From MED-G116 sp038147495 (GTDB lineage: Bacteria; Pseudomonadota; Alphaproteobacteria; Puniceispirillales; Puniceispirillaceae): a DNA stretch of 64,000 bases. The stretch lies in NCBI GenBank assembly GCA_038147495.1, contig JAYQTT010000003.1, positions 124,001 to 188,000 of the forward strand, written 5' to 3'. Positions 1 to 8,851 of this stretch are shown piece after piece. Under the pieces are notes generated by a model that was not told the origin of the DNA, did no database searches, and saw only the letters and a list, made by a program, of their open reading frames with translations. Both the position numbers and the translations under genes were made by a program. Positions within the stretch are counted from its first letter, which is position 1, and every line of letters begins with the position of its first letter.

Positions 1-450
1 GGCCAGCGTGACCGCGCAGAAAATCTGTGCCGTCAGGCGGAAGATGAGGGTGCACGGATCATGACCGGCGGACATCGCCTCAACCAACCGGGTTCGTTCC
101 TTGCACCAACGGTAATCGCCGAAATTCGTCCGGAAATGAACATCGCCAGAACCGAGGTATTTGGACCAGTTCTGTCGGTGTTGAAAACCGGATCAGAGGC
201 CGAAGCCATCGACATTGCCAACAGCACTGAATACGGCCTTGTCGGCGGCATTTTCACGGCCGATATTGACGCCGCACATCGCGCCGCACGCCGCATCCGT
301 GCCGGTCAGATCTTTATCAATGAATGGTATGCAGGCGGTGTCGAAACACCCTTTGGCGGTTATGGAAAATCCGGCTATGGCCGCGAAAAGGGACGTGAAG
401 CGCTCTGGAACTACGTTCAGACCAAGAATATCGCCTTCCGCACGCGCTGA
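1..450 (+). CDS. Aldehyde dehydrogenase family protein, C-terminal part (5' end outside window)
   Basis: The reading frame is open from base 1 and ends at TGA 448-450, giving about 149 C-terminal residues of an NAD(P)-dependent aldehyde dehydrogenase. The family signatures EVFGPVLSV and PFGGYGKSGYGREKG are visible; the second belongs to the C-terminal catalytic/oligomerisation region. The catalytic Cys and Glu would lie upstream of the window, so activity and substrate cannot be judged. The stop codon abuts the stop of the convergent HAD gene with no spacer. The ATG at 61 is internal to the protein, not a start. Confidence 0.93.
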   Translation, partial: GQRDRAENLCRQAEDEGARIMTGGHRLNQPGSFLAPTVIAEIRPEMNIARTEVFGPVLSVLKTGSEAEAIDIANSTEYGLVGGIFTADIDAAHRAARRIRAGQIFINEWYAGGVETPFGGYGKSGYGREKGREALWNYVQTKNIAFRTR

Positions 451-1215
451 TCAGCTGGCATTCGCCTGCAAGATCGTATCGCCGCGGCCACGCAGCAATT
501 CCGGCAATAATTCAAGGCTCGGAATAACATTCTCTGGCTTGATAGCGGGGTTGGGTCGGTGCGCGGCATCCTCGGCAATGCAGATAAAATCGGCAACATT
601 CGCTGCTTTTGCTGCCATATAGTCTGCCATGGTATCCCCAACCATGATCGTTTCCGACACATCGACACCGTTTGCCGCACAACAGAACAGCAGCCCGTGC
701 GGATCCGGTTTGGCACCATGCCCGCTGTCGGCACCCACCACCGGCGAGAACAGCTGCGCCACGCCCAAATCTGAAAGATTCTGTTGTGCCGAAGCCTCAT
801 TATCATTGGTCAGAAGGGCAAGCCGAAGACCCGCCGCATAGAGATCGCCAAGTGGCGTTTTGATGTCGCCTTTCGGGTGGGATTTACCCCTCGCCAATTG
901 CAGGACAAGCGCATTCACCTTTTGCTGATATTGAGCATCACTGCGCAATTCGATGGCCCCGGCAGGAAGCTGCCGCTGCCAGACAGATTGAATAACTGCA
1001 AATGAATCTTTGGCAAAGATACCAGCTGGATCAATCCAGCCGCTTGCCGCATCAACGCCGATACTGGCCAGAAGATCAGCAGCGCCAAGACGTCCTGCTG
1101 TCTCGGGGGGAAGGCGTGAAATGGTATAGTCTGCGACAGCCCGCACCACCGGCAACCAAGTGGCAGATAGATCAAGTATCACCCCATCCTTGTCAAAAAC
1201 GATTAGCTTGATCAC
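451..1215 (-). CDS. HAD-superfamily phosphatase (Gph-like)
   Basis: This is a haloacid-dehalogenase-type phosphohydrolase, probably cytoplasmic and acting on a small phosphorylated metabolite. All four HAD motifs are visible: motif I FDKDGV near the N-terminus (two Asp), motif II LLTND, the motif III Lys in GAKPDP, and motif IV VGDTMAD. A helical cap lies between motifs I and II, as in phosphoglycolate phosphatases. I prefer the GTG at 1215, eight bases after AAAAGG and giving the usual short lead into motif I. An ATG at 1260, three bases after the GST stop, would add 15 residues. It follows the GST gene closely and is probably co-transcribed with it. The exact substrate is unknown. Confidence 0.85.
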   Translation of the reverse strand: MIKLIVFDKDGVILDLSATWLPVVRAVADYTISRLPPETAGRLGAADLLASIGVDAASGWIDPAGIFAKDSFAVIQSVWQRQLPAGAIELRSDAQYQQKVNALVLQLARGKSHPKGDIKTPLGDLYAAGLRLALLTNDNEASAQQNLSDLGVAQLFSPVVGADSGHGAKPDPHGLLFCCAANGVDVSETIMVGDTMADYMAAKAANVADFICIAEDAAHRPNPAIKPENVIPSLELLPELLRGRGDTILQANAS

Positions 1216-1263
1216 TGCCTTACCTTTTCTATCTCGACCCTCAAACTGCGTCAGCAGCATGAC

Positions 1264-1896
1264 TTATCTGCCATCGGCTGCCAAGCGCGTTGCCTTCTGA
1301 CGTGCAATAACCGTGTCGACGGCTGGACGTGCTCGCATTGTCTTGATGAAGGCGGCCAGTGCCGGACGATCCCGAACCAGCGCGTCACGATCCATATCCC
1401 AACGGGTTAGCATATAGAGGTAGAAATCTGCAGCCGTAATATCATCGCCACAAAGAAACGGGTTCAATACTGTCTCAATGTAATCATACGCCGTTGCCTG
1501 TTCGGCCCGCGCACGCGCCCGCAAATCATCATGCACCTCCGTTGGCGCATAGTAGTAAGAATGATGCTGCCGGTGATAGGCCGGATAGATGCAAGTGGCC
1601 AGCATTGCCAGATATTGCCAGAAACGGTCACGCGCCGCAGACCCCTGCGCCGGTGCCAATTCTGGAAACACTTCAATCAAATGGGTGGTGATTGCCAATG
1701 TCTCGGATATGGCACCGCCATCAGGGCGGATGAGTACAGGTATCTTGCCAAGTGGATTCATCGCCAGAAAGTCAGGTGATTTTGCCTCTTCGGCAGAAAC
1801 AAAGCTGATCGAATAGTCCTGCCCGGCCTCTTCCAACAGAAACTCGGCGATAAGCGATCCCGCACCCGCCCGACCGAAAATTTTGTAATGTGACAT
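1264..1896 (-). CDS. Glutathione S-transferase family protein
   Basis: A 210-residue protein with GST architecture. The N-terminal thioredoxin-like domain (about residues 1-80) contains the cis-proline motif GKIPVL and the glutathione-contacting Ser-Glu pair in ISETLAI; an all-helical C-terminal domain follows. It probably conjugates or reduces substrates with glutathione in the cytoplasm. The start at 1896 (MSHYK) has GAGGG about seven bases upstream; an ATG four codons earlier lacks one. The gene is divergent from the LysR regulator across about 220 bases, an arrangement in which the regulator often controls the neighbour. That link is inference only. Confidence 0.88.
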   Translation of the reverse strand: MSHYKIFGRAGAGSLIAEFLLEEAGQDYSISFVSAEEAKSPDFLAMNPLGKIPVLIRPDGGAISETLAITTHLIEVFPELAPAQGSAARDRFWQYLAMLATCIYPAYHRQHHSYYYAPTEVHDDLRARARAEQATAYDYIETVLNPFLCGDDITAADFYLYMLTRWDMDRDALVRDRPALAAFIKTMRARPAVDTVIARQKATRLAADGR

Positions 1897-2119
1897 AGAG
1901 ACCCTCAAGACAATTCATGTGGCGGTAACGTCAACAACAGTGCCAGCCCTTATTTTCAACGGCAAGTCTTTCGCGTCTGTTCAATCCCATGATCAAGGCC
2001 TTTGCATCAGGCATGTCACTATCGACAAACACGCCGGGACCGATGGCGCCGTGCTGAAAACTTATTGCCATTAAATTATCCGGGGTGCGGGTTTTATCAA
2101 TTTTTGGTATGAAGCTCTG

Positions 2120-3040
2120 ATGAAAAGAATTGATCCCCGACATCTTGTCCAATTTCACGAGATCATTCGCACAGGTTCCTTCACCCGTGCCGCCGAGACA
2201 TTGGGACTGACGCAACCAGCACTTACCCGCAACATGAAAGTGATGGAGGGGCGCCTTGGCTTTGAAGTGCTGGTGCGCTCTCGCCAGAGAATTGTGCCGA
2301 CAACAATTGGTCTTCAGATTTTGGAAGAAGCGGCATCGGTGGTCATGGCGGAACGCCGGATCAGCCAGTTGACAAGCGCCCTGAGGCAAGATGATCACCA
2401 TGATCTGAGGATCGGGTGCACACCATCCGCCGCCTTTCATCTATTGCCCGCGCCAGCGGCTCACTTTGCCAGCCAATATCCGATGACCAGACTTGATGTG
2501 CATAGCCATCCGGCAGACAGTCTTGCGCGGATGCTTGGCAATGGCGAGATTGAGATCATGCTGGCGCCGACAAACATTGCCAGCCAGATCGCGGGCGGGC
2601 GTTACCAGCACCTTTTTGATACAAGAATGCTGATCGTTGCCTCGCGCGATCACCCGCTTGCAGGGCGCAGTCGCATTGACCGCGCCGACCTTCAGGGACA
2701 AAGATGGGCGCTTCCCGGTCGCAACACGACAAGCCGCCTTCATGCCGACCATTTGTTGCAACAAATCGGGATTGAGACGAACACACCGCCTGCTGAAATC
2801 CCTGTCACGATGATCCACACCTTCCTGCAAACAGGCAATTTTTTAAGTGTACTGCCCGATTACGCGGTACCCAGCGCACACCAGAACGGACAGGATGCAG
2901 CGAGTCGCAATATCGTCGAACTGCGCATCGTCACGCCTGAAATTGGCTATGCCTATGGGGTTGCCTGGAATAAAGACAGGCCGCCAAGCACGACAGCGGC
3001 ACGTTTCATTGAATTGTTCCAGATGACTTTGGCACGTTAA
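2120..3040 (+). CDS. LysR-family transcriptional regulator
   Basis: A 306-residue LysR-type regulator. The N-terminal winged helix-turn-helix (about residues 5-65) includes FTRAAETLGLTQPALTR, the classic recognition-helix pattern. The remainder is a periplasmic-binding-protein-like effector domain (about 90-300). Length is typical. It is divergently transcribed from the glutathione S-transferase/HAD pair, so that pair is its most likely target. The effector is unknown. No clear T-N11-A operator could be singled out in the 223-base intergenic region. Confidence 0.9.
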   Translation: MKRIDPRHLVQFHEIIRTGSFTRAAETLGLTQPALTRNMKVMEGRLGFEVLVRSRQRIVPTTIGLQILEEAASVVMAERRISQLTSALRQDDHHDLRIGCTPSAAFHLLPAPAAHFASQYPMTRLDVHSHPADSLARMLGNGEIEIMLAPTNIASQIAGGRYQHLFDTRMLIVASRDHPLAGRSRIDRADLQGQRWALPGRNTTSRLHADHLLQQIGIETNTPPAEIPVTMIHTFLQTGNFLSVLPDYAVPSAHQNGQDAASRNIVELRIVTPEIGYAYGVAWNKDRPPSTTAARFIELFQMTLAR

Positions 3041-3107
3041 TTCGGCCCGCGCATCAGTGCGGTGTAGCGAGCAGAGACGTTGGCATAAAAGCCAGACGGC
3101 GGTCATG

Positions 3108-3137
3108 AAAAAGGCCACCACGATTGATGTGGCGGCC
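3108..3137 (-). terminator. Rho-independent terminator of the bactofilin genes
   Basis: On the minus strand the sequence reads GGCCGCCAC, a 7-base loop, GTGGTGGCC (fully paired with one G-U), then TTTTT. It lies 66 bases after the last bactofilin stop. The stem is nearly the same as that of the flagellin terminators near 43.4 and 44.4 kb. Confidence 0.8.
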
Positions 3138-3203
3138 TCGTCATTATCTCCGGATATCGCTGCGGCATTTGCCGCAGACAATTTTTGCAATCCCTCTGGA
3201 TTT

Positions 3204-3518
3204 CTAGCCTTTTCGCCCGATCGTTCCGGACACTTCCGCGCCAAGCTCAATCACAAGTGAATTGGTCTTGAGATCGCCGTCAATCACAGCTGTCGGCCCG
3301 ATGTTCAGCTCTTCCGTGGTCAATTTGCCATTGAAATTTCCCGAAAGCTCTACCTTGTTGGCATTGAGTTGACCGTCAAAGACGCCTGCCGCGTCGAGAA
3401 TCACCTCAGTGGCGTTGATTTCGCCTTTGAAATGACCGGCAATCAGGACAGGTGCATGACCGGCATCGAGCTTCCCCTCCATGATCATGCCTTCGGTGAT
3501 GGTGGTATATGTGTCCAT
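3204..3518 (-). CDS. Bactofilin (short, third in the group)
   Basis: A 104-residue bactofilin, a nucleotide-independent polymer-forming cytoskeletal protein. Nearly the whole chain is the repeating beta-helix pattern, for example GHFKGEINATEVIL, GVFDGQLNANKVEL and NFNGKLTTEELNIG. Terminal tails are very short. It is the last of three minus-strand bactofilin genes (55-base gap to the previous one) and is followed by a strong terminator. Bactofilins commonly scaffold cell-wall enzymes or polar structures. The M23 peptidase on the other side of the promoter region fits that role. Confidence 0.88.
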   Translation of the reverse strand: MDTYTTITEGMIMEGKLDAGHAPVLIAGHFKGEINATEVILDAAGVFDGQLNANKVELSGNFNGKLTTEELNIGPTAVIDGDLKTNSLVIELGAEVSGTIGRKG

Positions 3519-3573
3519 TTTTCTTATCCCTTACAAAGCTGGCGGCGTCTTCGTCACACCGGCTGATTTCCGT

Positions 3574-3981
3574 TTATTTTGACGTTTCGTTTGCATCTGC
3601 TTCAGTTGCGTCAGCACCATCCGCCGCGTCTGCTTGATCGGCACTATCTGCAGCGCCTACAGGGTCACTCCAGTTATGCACAACCCGGCAATTCAGTGCC
3701 GCGCCACGATCCATCTGCAAGGTCTGATAGTGGATCTCACCCGCGATCTGCGCTGTTTGCGTTGCCCAGATGCTACCGGCCCGCATGGTGCCATCATAAC
3801 TACCGCCAATGACGACAAGGTCACAGGCAACTTCACCAACGAATTTGCCGGTGGCACCGATCGACAGCTTTTCAGCCTTCAGGTCCGCCTCGACAACACC
3901 CTCAATCTCGATAGACTTTACATTGGATATGGTGCCAACGAATTTTGCATCAGCGCCGATTACCGCTTTTGATTTGTCCAT
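3574..3981 (-). CDS. Bactofilin (middle of the group)
   Basis: A 135-residue bactofilin. Residues about 5-105 show the beta-helix repeats (KFVGTISNVKSIEIEGVVEA, KFVGEVACDLVVIGGSYDG). An acidic Ala/Asp/Glu-rich tail forms the last 25 residues or so. The N-terminal MDKSKAVIGADAKFVGTI matches bactofilins that start almost directly in the polymerising domain. It lies 75 bases downstream of the first bactofilin gene, so the three probably form one transcript. The acidic tail is absent from its two neighbours and might be a partner-binding extension. Confidence 0.9.
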   Translation of the reverse strand: MDKSKAVIGADAKFVGTISNVKSIEIEGVVEADLKAEKLSIGATGKFVGEVACDLVVIGGSYDGTMRAGSIWATQTAQIAGEIHYQTLQMDRGAALNCRVVHNWSDPVGAADSADQADAADGADATEADANETSK

Positions 3982-4056
3982 TAATCTCTCTCCTGCCTGA
4001 TTTGCCTCAATCGTGATCTTCCACCCGTTTTCGGGCAGAGTTTTTCAACCTCACGC

Positions 4057-4422
4057 CTAGGTCTTTACCTTTGATTTTTTTGATTTATTGAACTTCGCGG
4101 TTACATGTGCACCGGCCTCAACCTCGATTCCAGAACACCGTAATGTGCCATCGAACTTTGCTGTGCTTGTAAGCTGCACTCGATCAGATGTAACGTCACC
4201 CGAGACCTGCCCCGCGATCACCACGTCCTCAGTTTTGACTGAACCAGATATGACCGCTTCATCTTTAACGACAAGCGATTTACAGGTTACATCACCCTCA
4301 ACCTTTCCGGCCAAAACGATGTCTCCAGAGGACTCGACGGAGCCGGTGATTCGCATGTTGGCATCAATCAGCGATGCAACCATGCCGGGCCCTTCGTCCT
4401 TTTTGTTTTTTTCAAACACCAT
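4057..4422 (-). CDS. Bactofilin (first of the group)
   Basis: A 121-residue bactofilin starting at ATG 4422, which is preceded by a strong AGGAGG; the longer open frame upstream has no ribosome site. The segment MVASLIDANMRITG is typical of the bactofilin N-terminus that leads into the beta-helix core (about residues 15-105), and the chain ends in a Lys-rich tail (KFNKSKKSKVKT). It is divergent from the membrane-protein/M23-peptidase pair across about 180 bases, which points to a shared function in localised wall growth. Polymerisation without a cofactor is family knowledge. Confidence 0.9.
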   Translation of the reverse strand: MVFEKNKKDEGPGMVASLIDANMRITGSVESSGDIVLAGKVEGDVTCKSLVVKDEAVISGSVKTEDVVIAGQVSGDVTSDRVQLTSTAKFDGTLRCSGIEVEAGAHVTAKFNKSKKSKVKT

Positions 4423-4600
4423 ATCCTCCTGAATCCTCTCAGCATTTTTCCGCAGGCTATTTTTTTTCACTCTGACATAGCCGAAGCGTAACAATTTTTG
4501 CATACAGTCGTATATTAGTTTGTAGCTAATAAAGACAGAAATGCGACTGGTTAATAAACGACACGGATCGCATCTAGTTAAATAAGGGCACGGAAAAATC

Positions 4601-4972
4601 ATGGCGGATGACGTAGTCGACATCAGAAAACGCATTGAAGAAATCCGTAACGAGGTCTCAACGGCGATGGCAACCAATCGGCCCAAAACGATTGACGCCA
4701 AGCCCGCCGGCGAGCTGGCTGAATTTTCGGTGCCTGGCGTGACCAGCCCTGTCGGTCAGGTCGCCCGTCGTGGCGCACAACAACAGGCAGTTGTCGCCGA
4801 TCAGGAACTGCTTCTTGAAACTCGCGCTGGTCTGGAAGAGGCGCTGAAGCTGCCATCTTTCCAGCTCAATGTTCGCAACCAGGGCGTGAATAAATATCTC
4901 GTTGCCATTTTGGTTGCCCAGCTCGTCACAAACATCGCGTTGATCGCCATTTTGTGGACCAAGCTCGGATAA
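4601..4972 (+). CDS. Small single-pass membrane protein next to M23 peptidase
   Basis: A 123-residue protein of unknown family. Residues 1-95 are hydrophilic, with a predicted N-terminal amphipathic helix (VDIRKRIEEIRNEVSTAM). One hydrophobic span lies near the C-terminus (about 98-120, YLVAILVAQLVTNIALIAIL), predicting a tail-anchored protein with most of the chain in the cytoplasm. It ends directly against the start of the M23 peptidase gene, so the two are translationally coupled. Facing a bactofilin group, it could link the cytoplasmic polymer to the peptidase; this is an inference from position. Confidence 0.75.
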   Translation: MADDVVDIRKRIEEIRNEVSTAMATNRPKTIDAKPAGELAEFSVPGVTSPVGQVARRGAQQQAVVADQELLLETRAGLEEALKLPSFQLNVRNQGVNKYLVAILVAQLVTNIALIAILWTKLG

Positions 4973-4975
4973 GTG

Positions 4976-6541
4976 ATGCGGCGATTTGTTGACAGGATAG
5001 CTGATCGGCTTCGGCCAAAAATATTAAGGTCAAACCACCCTGACCGGACGTTCTTCATGCGGCAAAAACATTGGCTGCTTGAGGAAACCAGATTCCTGCT
5101 ATTGACCCGTCGCGGCCCTGTGGAACTTGTGATCAAGCCAACCTATGTTGCCGCCGCGGCCTTTGTTGGCTTTGTTGGCATCTCGGTGATTGCCGGCACA
5201 ACTCTGTTCGTTGGTTACAACGCTGTCGAAGTGGTCAGCAAAGATACCATCAGCACCGCCGAAGCCAGTATTCCAATTGTCGAGCCAGCCGATATTGAGG
5301 CCGAATTCGACCTGCTTGCAAAAAGGCAGCTTGAATCATCTGATGCGCCCACGGATGAGACCGTCACGCTCTCGCTTCCGGCAAAGGCCCCGAAAAAAGT
5401 GGTCGACAACAAATTCGCTAATTCTTCTAGCCAACAATCGGAAGAAATGATCACGCAATTTGCTGCTTTTGCGGGCCCACAAAAGAGCAAAATGCCAACG
5501 GGCATCTTCGGGCACGACATGGCTGAACCGGACGCCCCAGCAGACGCAAAAAGTGATGCGGTATTGCCCTTTGCACCGACAATCGACAAAGACGAGCCTG
5601 TGGCAGACGAACGTTCGTTTTCGCCAACCGAGACATTTCTCGCGATGCTGAAATCGCCATTCACCAGCCAATCTGATGACGCGCCGTTCAACCAAGACCG
5701 GATTGACCCCAGCCGGATTGACCCAAGCCGGATTGATCAGTTGAAGCCACCCACATTTTTTCATGGTGGATCGAGTGATAAAGAGTCAAAAGACGATGAT
5801 AAAACCGAGATCATTCCGGCGCCTGCAGGCGCTGTAATGATCAGGCTCAGCCCGCCCGTAGTGGACATGGTTCCATACGCGCCCGATAGCAAAATACCCG
5901 TTTTGACCACGGCGGTCCGTCAGCAGAAACTGCTCCGCTCTATGGTGCGTGAAGTCAACGCGATCAGAGACAATCTTGCCGGGCTTGGCATTGAGGCAAC
6001 ATATCTGCCGCAAAAGCTCGACTGGCAAAGCAAAATCGAGACCGCCGACATTGCCGGACTCATGATGTCTTTGGAAGCGCACCGTTCAGCATTGCGTAAA
6101 GTCCCGTTGAAGCCGCCAATGCTGTATTTCTATATCTCGAGCAATTATGGCAAACGTAAACATCCGGTGAACGGCAAGGTGCGGATGCATCACGGGATTG
6201 ATCTTGCTGGCACATGGCAGGAAAATGTCAGAGCGTCTGCTCCCGGCACGGTAGTTTTTGCCGGGAAAATGGGCTCCTTTGGCAATGTTGTCAGGATCCA
6301 GCATGATTTTGACATCACAACGACATATGCCCATCTGGCCCGCATCACGACAAAAAAGGGTGCCGATATCATGCCCGGAACCGTGATCGGCAAAATGGGA
6401 CAAACCGGCAGGGTAGATGGCGCGCATCTGCATTATGAAATCCGCGTTGGCCGCAAGTCGCTTGACCCCCAGAACTTCTTTGATATCGGGCATCGCATTG
6501 GCGTTGGCGGCGAATTAATGCAGGCCGCGGCTGTTAATTAG
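4976..6541 (+). CDS. Membrane-anchored M23 (LytM) peptidoglycan endopeptidase
   Basis: About 521 residues: a basic cytoplasmic N-terminus, one membrane span (about 58-82), a long disordered acidic periplasmic linker, a coiled segment near 330-370 and a C-terminal LytM/M23 domain (about 385-505). Zinc ligands appear intact: HHGID (His405, Asp409) and HLHYE (second His, about 486). It should cleave peptide cross-links in peptidoglycan. The linker holds three tandem SRIDP units (bases about 5694-5738). Bactofilin-M23 pairings are known from other bacteria (for example Hyphomonas-type LmdC systems, recalled from memory). A GTG at 4973, directly after the previous stop, is an alternative start. 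Confidence 0.88.
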   Translation: MRRFVDRIADRLRPKILRSNHPDRTFFMRQKHWLLEETRFLLLTRRGPVELVIKPTYVAAAAFVGFVGISVIAGTTLFVGYNAVEVVSKDTISTAEASIPIVEPADIEAEFDLLAKRQLESSDAPTDETVTLSLPAKAPKKVVDNKFANSSSQQSEEMITQFAAFAGPQKSKMPTGIFGHDMAEPDAPADAKSDAVLPFAPTIDKDEPVADERSFSPTETFLAMLKSPFTSQSDDAPFNQDRIDPSRIDPSRIDQLKPPTFFHGGSSDKESKDDDKTEIIPAPAGAVMIRLSPPVVDMVPYAPDSKIPVLTTAVRQQKLLRSMVREVNAIRDNLAGLGIEATYLPQKLDWQSKIETADIAGLMMSLEAHRSALRKVPLKPPMLYFYISSNYGKRKHPVNGKVRMHHGIDLAGTWQENVRASAPGTVVFAGKMGSFGNVVRIQHDFDITTTYAHLARITTKKGADIMPGTVIGKMGQTGRVDGAHLHYEIRVGRKSLDPQNFFDIGHRIGVGGELMQAAAVN

Positions 6542-6633
6542 TCATTTCCGGCTAAAAAACAGACCATCCGTGTCGTTTCCCTTTAACGGGGAAAGTTGTG
6601 CAACATATTTTGCGATCACACGGAAATTTGGCG

Positions 6634-7101
6634 ATGAAACCGCATCATAATAACAGGAAATTGCTCTCGCAGCTTGCGACTCTTGGTGTCGCCCTGTTGC
6701 TTGGTGCCTGCGACTTCTATCTGGTCAATCCGCAAACACAGATGCAAAACGCCGCACAGAATACCTCACAGCAGGATACGCAAGCGGAACAGGCGGCACC
6801 TGTTGAACCGCCAGCCCCGCCAACACCACTGCCCGGCAGTTCTGACATTGTCTTTATGGACAGCACCACCGCACAACTTGACGGCTGCCGTGCGCTTTCG
6901 ACAGTCAGGTTCATGCATAACGGAAAATTTTCAGACGGCATGATTGCGTTGCGCAACTCCGCCCAACAAATCAACGCAAATCGCATGGTCCCGTTGCGGC
7001 TGGTCGAAAATGTCGACAATCAGGATGGGCCGCATTTCTTTCAGGTGCGTTTGATGCGTTGTCCTAAACCATCAGCCAAGGAGGCGCAGACCAATGGGTG
7101 A
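6634..7101 (+). CDS. Lipoprotein of unknown function
   Basis: A 155-residue predicted lipoprotein. The start at 6634 gives a normal signal peptide: basic MKPHHNNRK, a hydrophobic core and the lipobox LLLGAC with Cys at residue 26. A GTG at 6598 would make the leader too long. A Gln/Pro/Ala-rich linker follows (about 30-70), then a small domain with two further Cys (DGCRALSTVRFMHNG and LMRCPKPS) that could pair in the periplasm. It overlaps the next gene by eight bases and lies just after the M23 peptidase gene. Function is not recognised. Confidence 0.75.
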   Translation: MKPHHNNRKLLSQLATLGVALLLGACDFYLVNPQTQMQNAAQNTSQQDTQAEQAAPVEPPAPPTPLPGSSDIVFMDSTTAQLDGCRALSTVRFMHNGKFSDGMIALRNSAQQINANRMVPLRLVENVDNQDGPHFFQVRLMRCPKPSAKEAQTNG

Positions 7102-7387
7102 AGTGATCTATTTGCCAAGCGCCAGAGGCCAGGACGAGCAAAAGACCGGCAGTTACCCGACGCTGACCCGTGAGGACGTGCAGCGCCTTGAGGGCATTCG
7201 CGATAATATTGAACAATTGCTGAACATGGTGGCGGGAATTCGCAAAGACCCCGAAGCTGTGGCACTTGCCGCCGGGCGATATGGTCTGATGCGGATGTAC
7301 CAGTTACAGGGGCGTGCTGCGACAATGGCCTTTGCCAACAGATGCATTGAAACGGCTGAAATTGCCGAGGACCTGCAACAACAATAA
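7094..7387 (+). CDS. Small conserved-looking hypothetical protein
   Basis: A 97-residue soluble protein with a predicted helical body (about 25-95, LTREDVQRLEGIRDNIEQLL onward) and no membrane segment. AAGGAGG precedes its ATG, inside the end of the lipoprotein gene; the overlap implies co-translation. No family was recognised. It may form a unit with the upstream lipoprotein. Confidence 0.7.
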   Translation: MGEVIYLPSARGQDEQKTGSYPTLTREDVQRLEGIRDNIEQLLNMVAGIRKDPEAVALAAGRYGLMRMYQLQGRAATMAFANRCIETAEIAEDLQQQ

Positions 7388-7476
7388 CGCACCATCAGCT
7401 GTTTTATGAACTGCCCGCTTGTCCTGAGAAAGATTGCAGGTAGAATTAGCGTCACAATTTTGAGGGTGGCGCGACA

Positions 7477-8385
7477 ATGATCAGCAGAAAACGTGCGTTG
7501 GAGATCCTGAACCGGTCGACGGGCGATGATCGTGCAAGTCGCATTTGTGATCATTTTCTGGCCGCACTCATCCTACTCAATCTTCTTGCTGTTTCGCTGG
7601 AGTCAATTGACACGCTTGGCGACAAATATGCGCTGCAGTTCTTTTGGTTCGAAATTTTCTCTGTAACGATTTTTGGCATTGAATATGTCCTGCGGATCTG
7701 GGCTGTCGCAGACAATGAGTCCAGCCGTTACAAAACTGCGCTGGGCAGGCGGTTTGACTATATCTTCAGCTTTACCGGATTGATTGACCTTGCGGCCATT
7801 CTGCCGTCAATCCTGCCGTTATTCATGGGTCAGGTTGATCTGCGTTGGCTGCGCGTCCTGCGATTGCTGCGGCTGCTTAAAATTTCCCATTATTCGAGTG
7901 CTCTAGAGGATTTGTTCTCGGCAATTCGGGCAGAAAAAAGCGCTTTTGGGGCCGCGCTTTACCTGTTCTGTATCGCCCTGTTCATTTCCAGCTCGCTCAT
8001 GTATGTCGTTGAAAACACCGTCCAGCCAGAGCATTTTTCCTCAATACCCACAACGATGTGGTGGTCACTGATCACGCTAACCACGGTTGGCTATGGAGAC
8101 GTCTCACCACTGACGCCGATTGGCAAGCTTGTCGGCGCATTTACCGCTATCATGGGTGTTTGTGTGGTGGCTCTTCTCACCGGTATCGTTGCCACCGCCT
8201 TTGCCAACCAGATTTCAAAACGCCATGACCTTCTCGAAGCCGAGATTGTTACTGCCTTGAAAGACGGCATCATCAACGAAGAAGAGATGAAGAAAATCAC
8301 GCAAATGCAGGACGAATTGGGCATGTCCGAGGATCATACGAAAGCATTGATCGAGCTGTTGCGTGACCGTCATGGCGGTGTCTGA
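7477..8385 (+). CDS. Voltage-gated-type potassium channel (6 TM)
   Basis: A 302-residue K+ channel subunit with an S1-S4 voltage-sensor domain (about 25-140), the S4 pattern RWLRVLRLLRLLK (123-135, five basic residues), and a pore domain with the selectivity filter TVGYGD at 203-208 followed by S6. A short helical cytoplasmic tail (about 245-302) contains no cyclic-nucleotide-binding domain. ATG follows GAGGGTGG. The next two genes each encode a stand-alone domain resembling a cyclic-nucleotide-binding module, which in channels such as MloK1 is fused to this position. The arrangement suggests a split channel/regulator set. Confidence 0.92.
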   Translation: MISRKRALEILNRSTGDDRASRICDHFLAALILLNLLAVSLESIDTLGDKYALQFFWFEIFSVTIFGIEYVLRIWAVADNESSRYKTALGRRFDYIFSFTGLIDLAAILPSILPLFMGQVDLRWLRVLRLLRLLKISHYSSALEDLFSAIRAEKSAFGAALYLFCIALFISSSLMYVVENTVQPEHFSSIPTTMWWSLITLTTVGYGDVSPLTPIGKLVGAFTAIMGVCVVALLTGIVATAFANQISKRHDLLEAEIVTALKDGIINEEEMKKITQMQDELGMSEDHTKALIELLRDRHGGV

Positions 8386-8449
8386 TAAATCGACCTGACA
8401 GGCCTAACATTCTGCGTCCTGTGTCGTCCTTGTATAAAGGAGGCCCGAC

Positions 8450-8851
8450 ATGCAGGCAGATTTGCTTCCCTTTATTGACTGGAAAGACCAGCCACGGCGC
8501 GTGATAGCGCCATCGGACAAGATTATTGTCGCCGGAGAACCGACAGACACGCTGTTTCTTCTCGAGAGCGGCGTGGCCGTTGCGTATGGCGCAGCGCTGA
8601 ACAACGCGCTAGCTGATGGCGGCACCAAAGATGTGCAGTATCAGGCTGGCGCGCTTTTGTCGCTGCTCGAAATGCTCGCGCTGGAGAGCTATCTGCATGA
8701 TGTCTGTGCCCTCGAAGAATGCCGCGTCATTGGCATCAACCGACATGAGGTAAAAACCATGTGGCAACGGCAGAACCGGTTGGCATGGCCACTTTCTTGC
8801 TCGATTGCCGCAACTATTACCCAGCCTGAAGAGCGCCGAATAAGGCTATGA
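8450..8851 (+). CDS. Stand-alone cyclic-nucleotide-binding-like protein (1)
   Basis: A 133-residue protein whose residues about 15-110 fit the beta-roll of the cyclic-nucleotide-binding fold (KIIVAGEPTDTLFLLESGVA, later ECRVIGINRHEV). The phosphate-binding cassette is not canonical: where FGE followed by Arg-Ala is expected there is ALLSLLEMLALES, so cAMP/cGMP binding is doubtful. No DNA-binding helix-turn-helix follows the domain, unlike Crp/Fnr regulators. It has AAGGAGG before ATG, lies 64 bases after the K+ channel gene and overlaps the next gene by four bases (ATGA). Confidence 0.75.
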   Translation: MQADLLPFIDWKDQPRRVIAPSDKIIVAGEPTDTLFLLESGVAVAYGAALNNALADGGTKDVQYQAGALLSLLEMLALESYLHDVCALEECRVIGINRHEVKTMWQRQNRLAWPLSCSIAATITQPEERRIRL

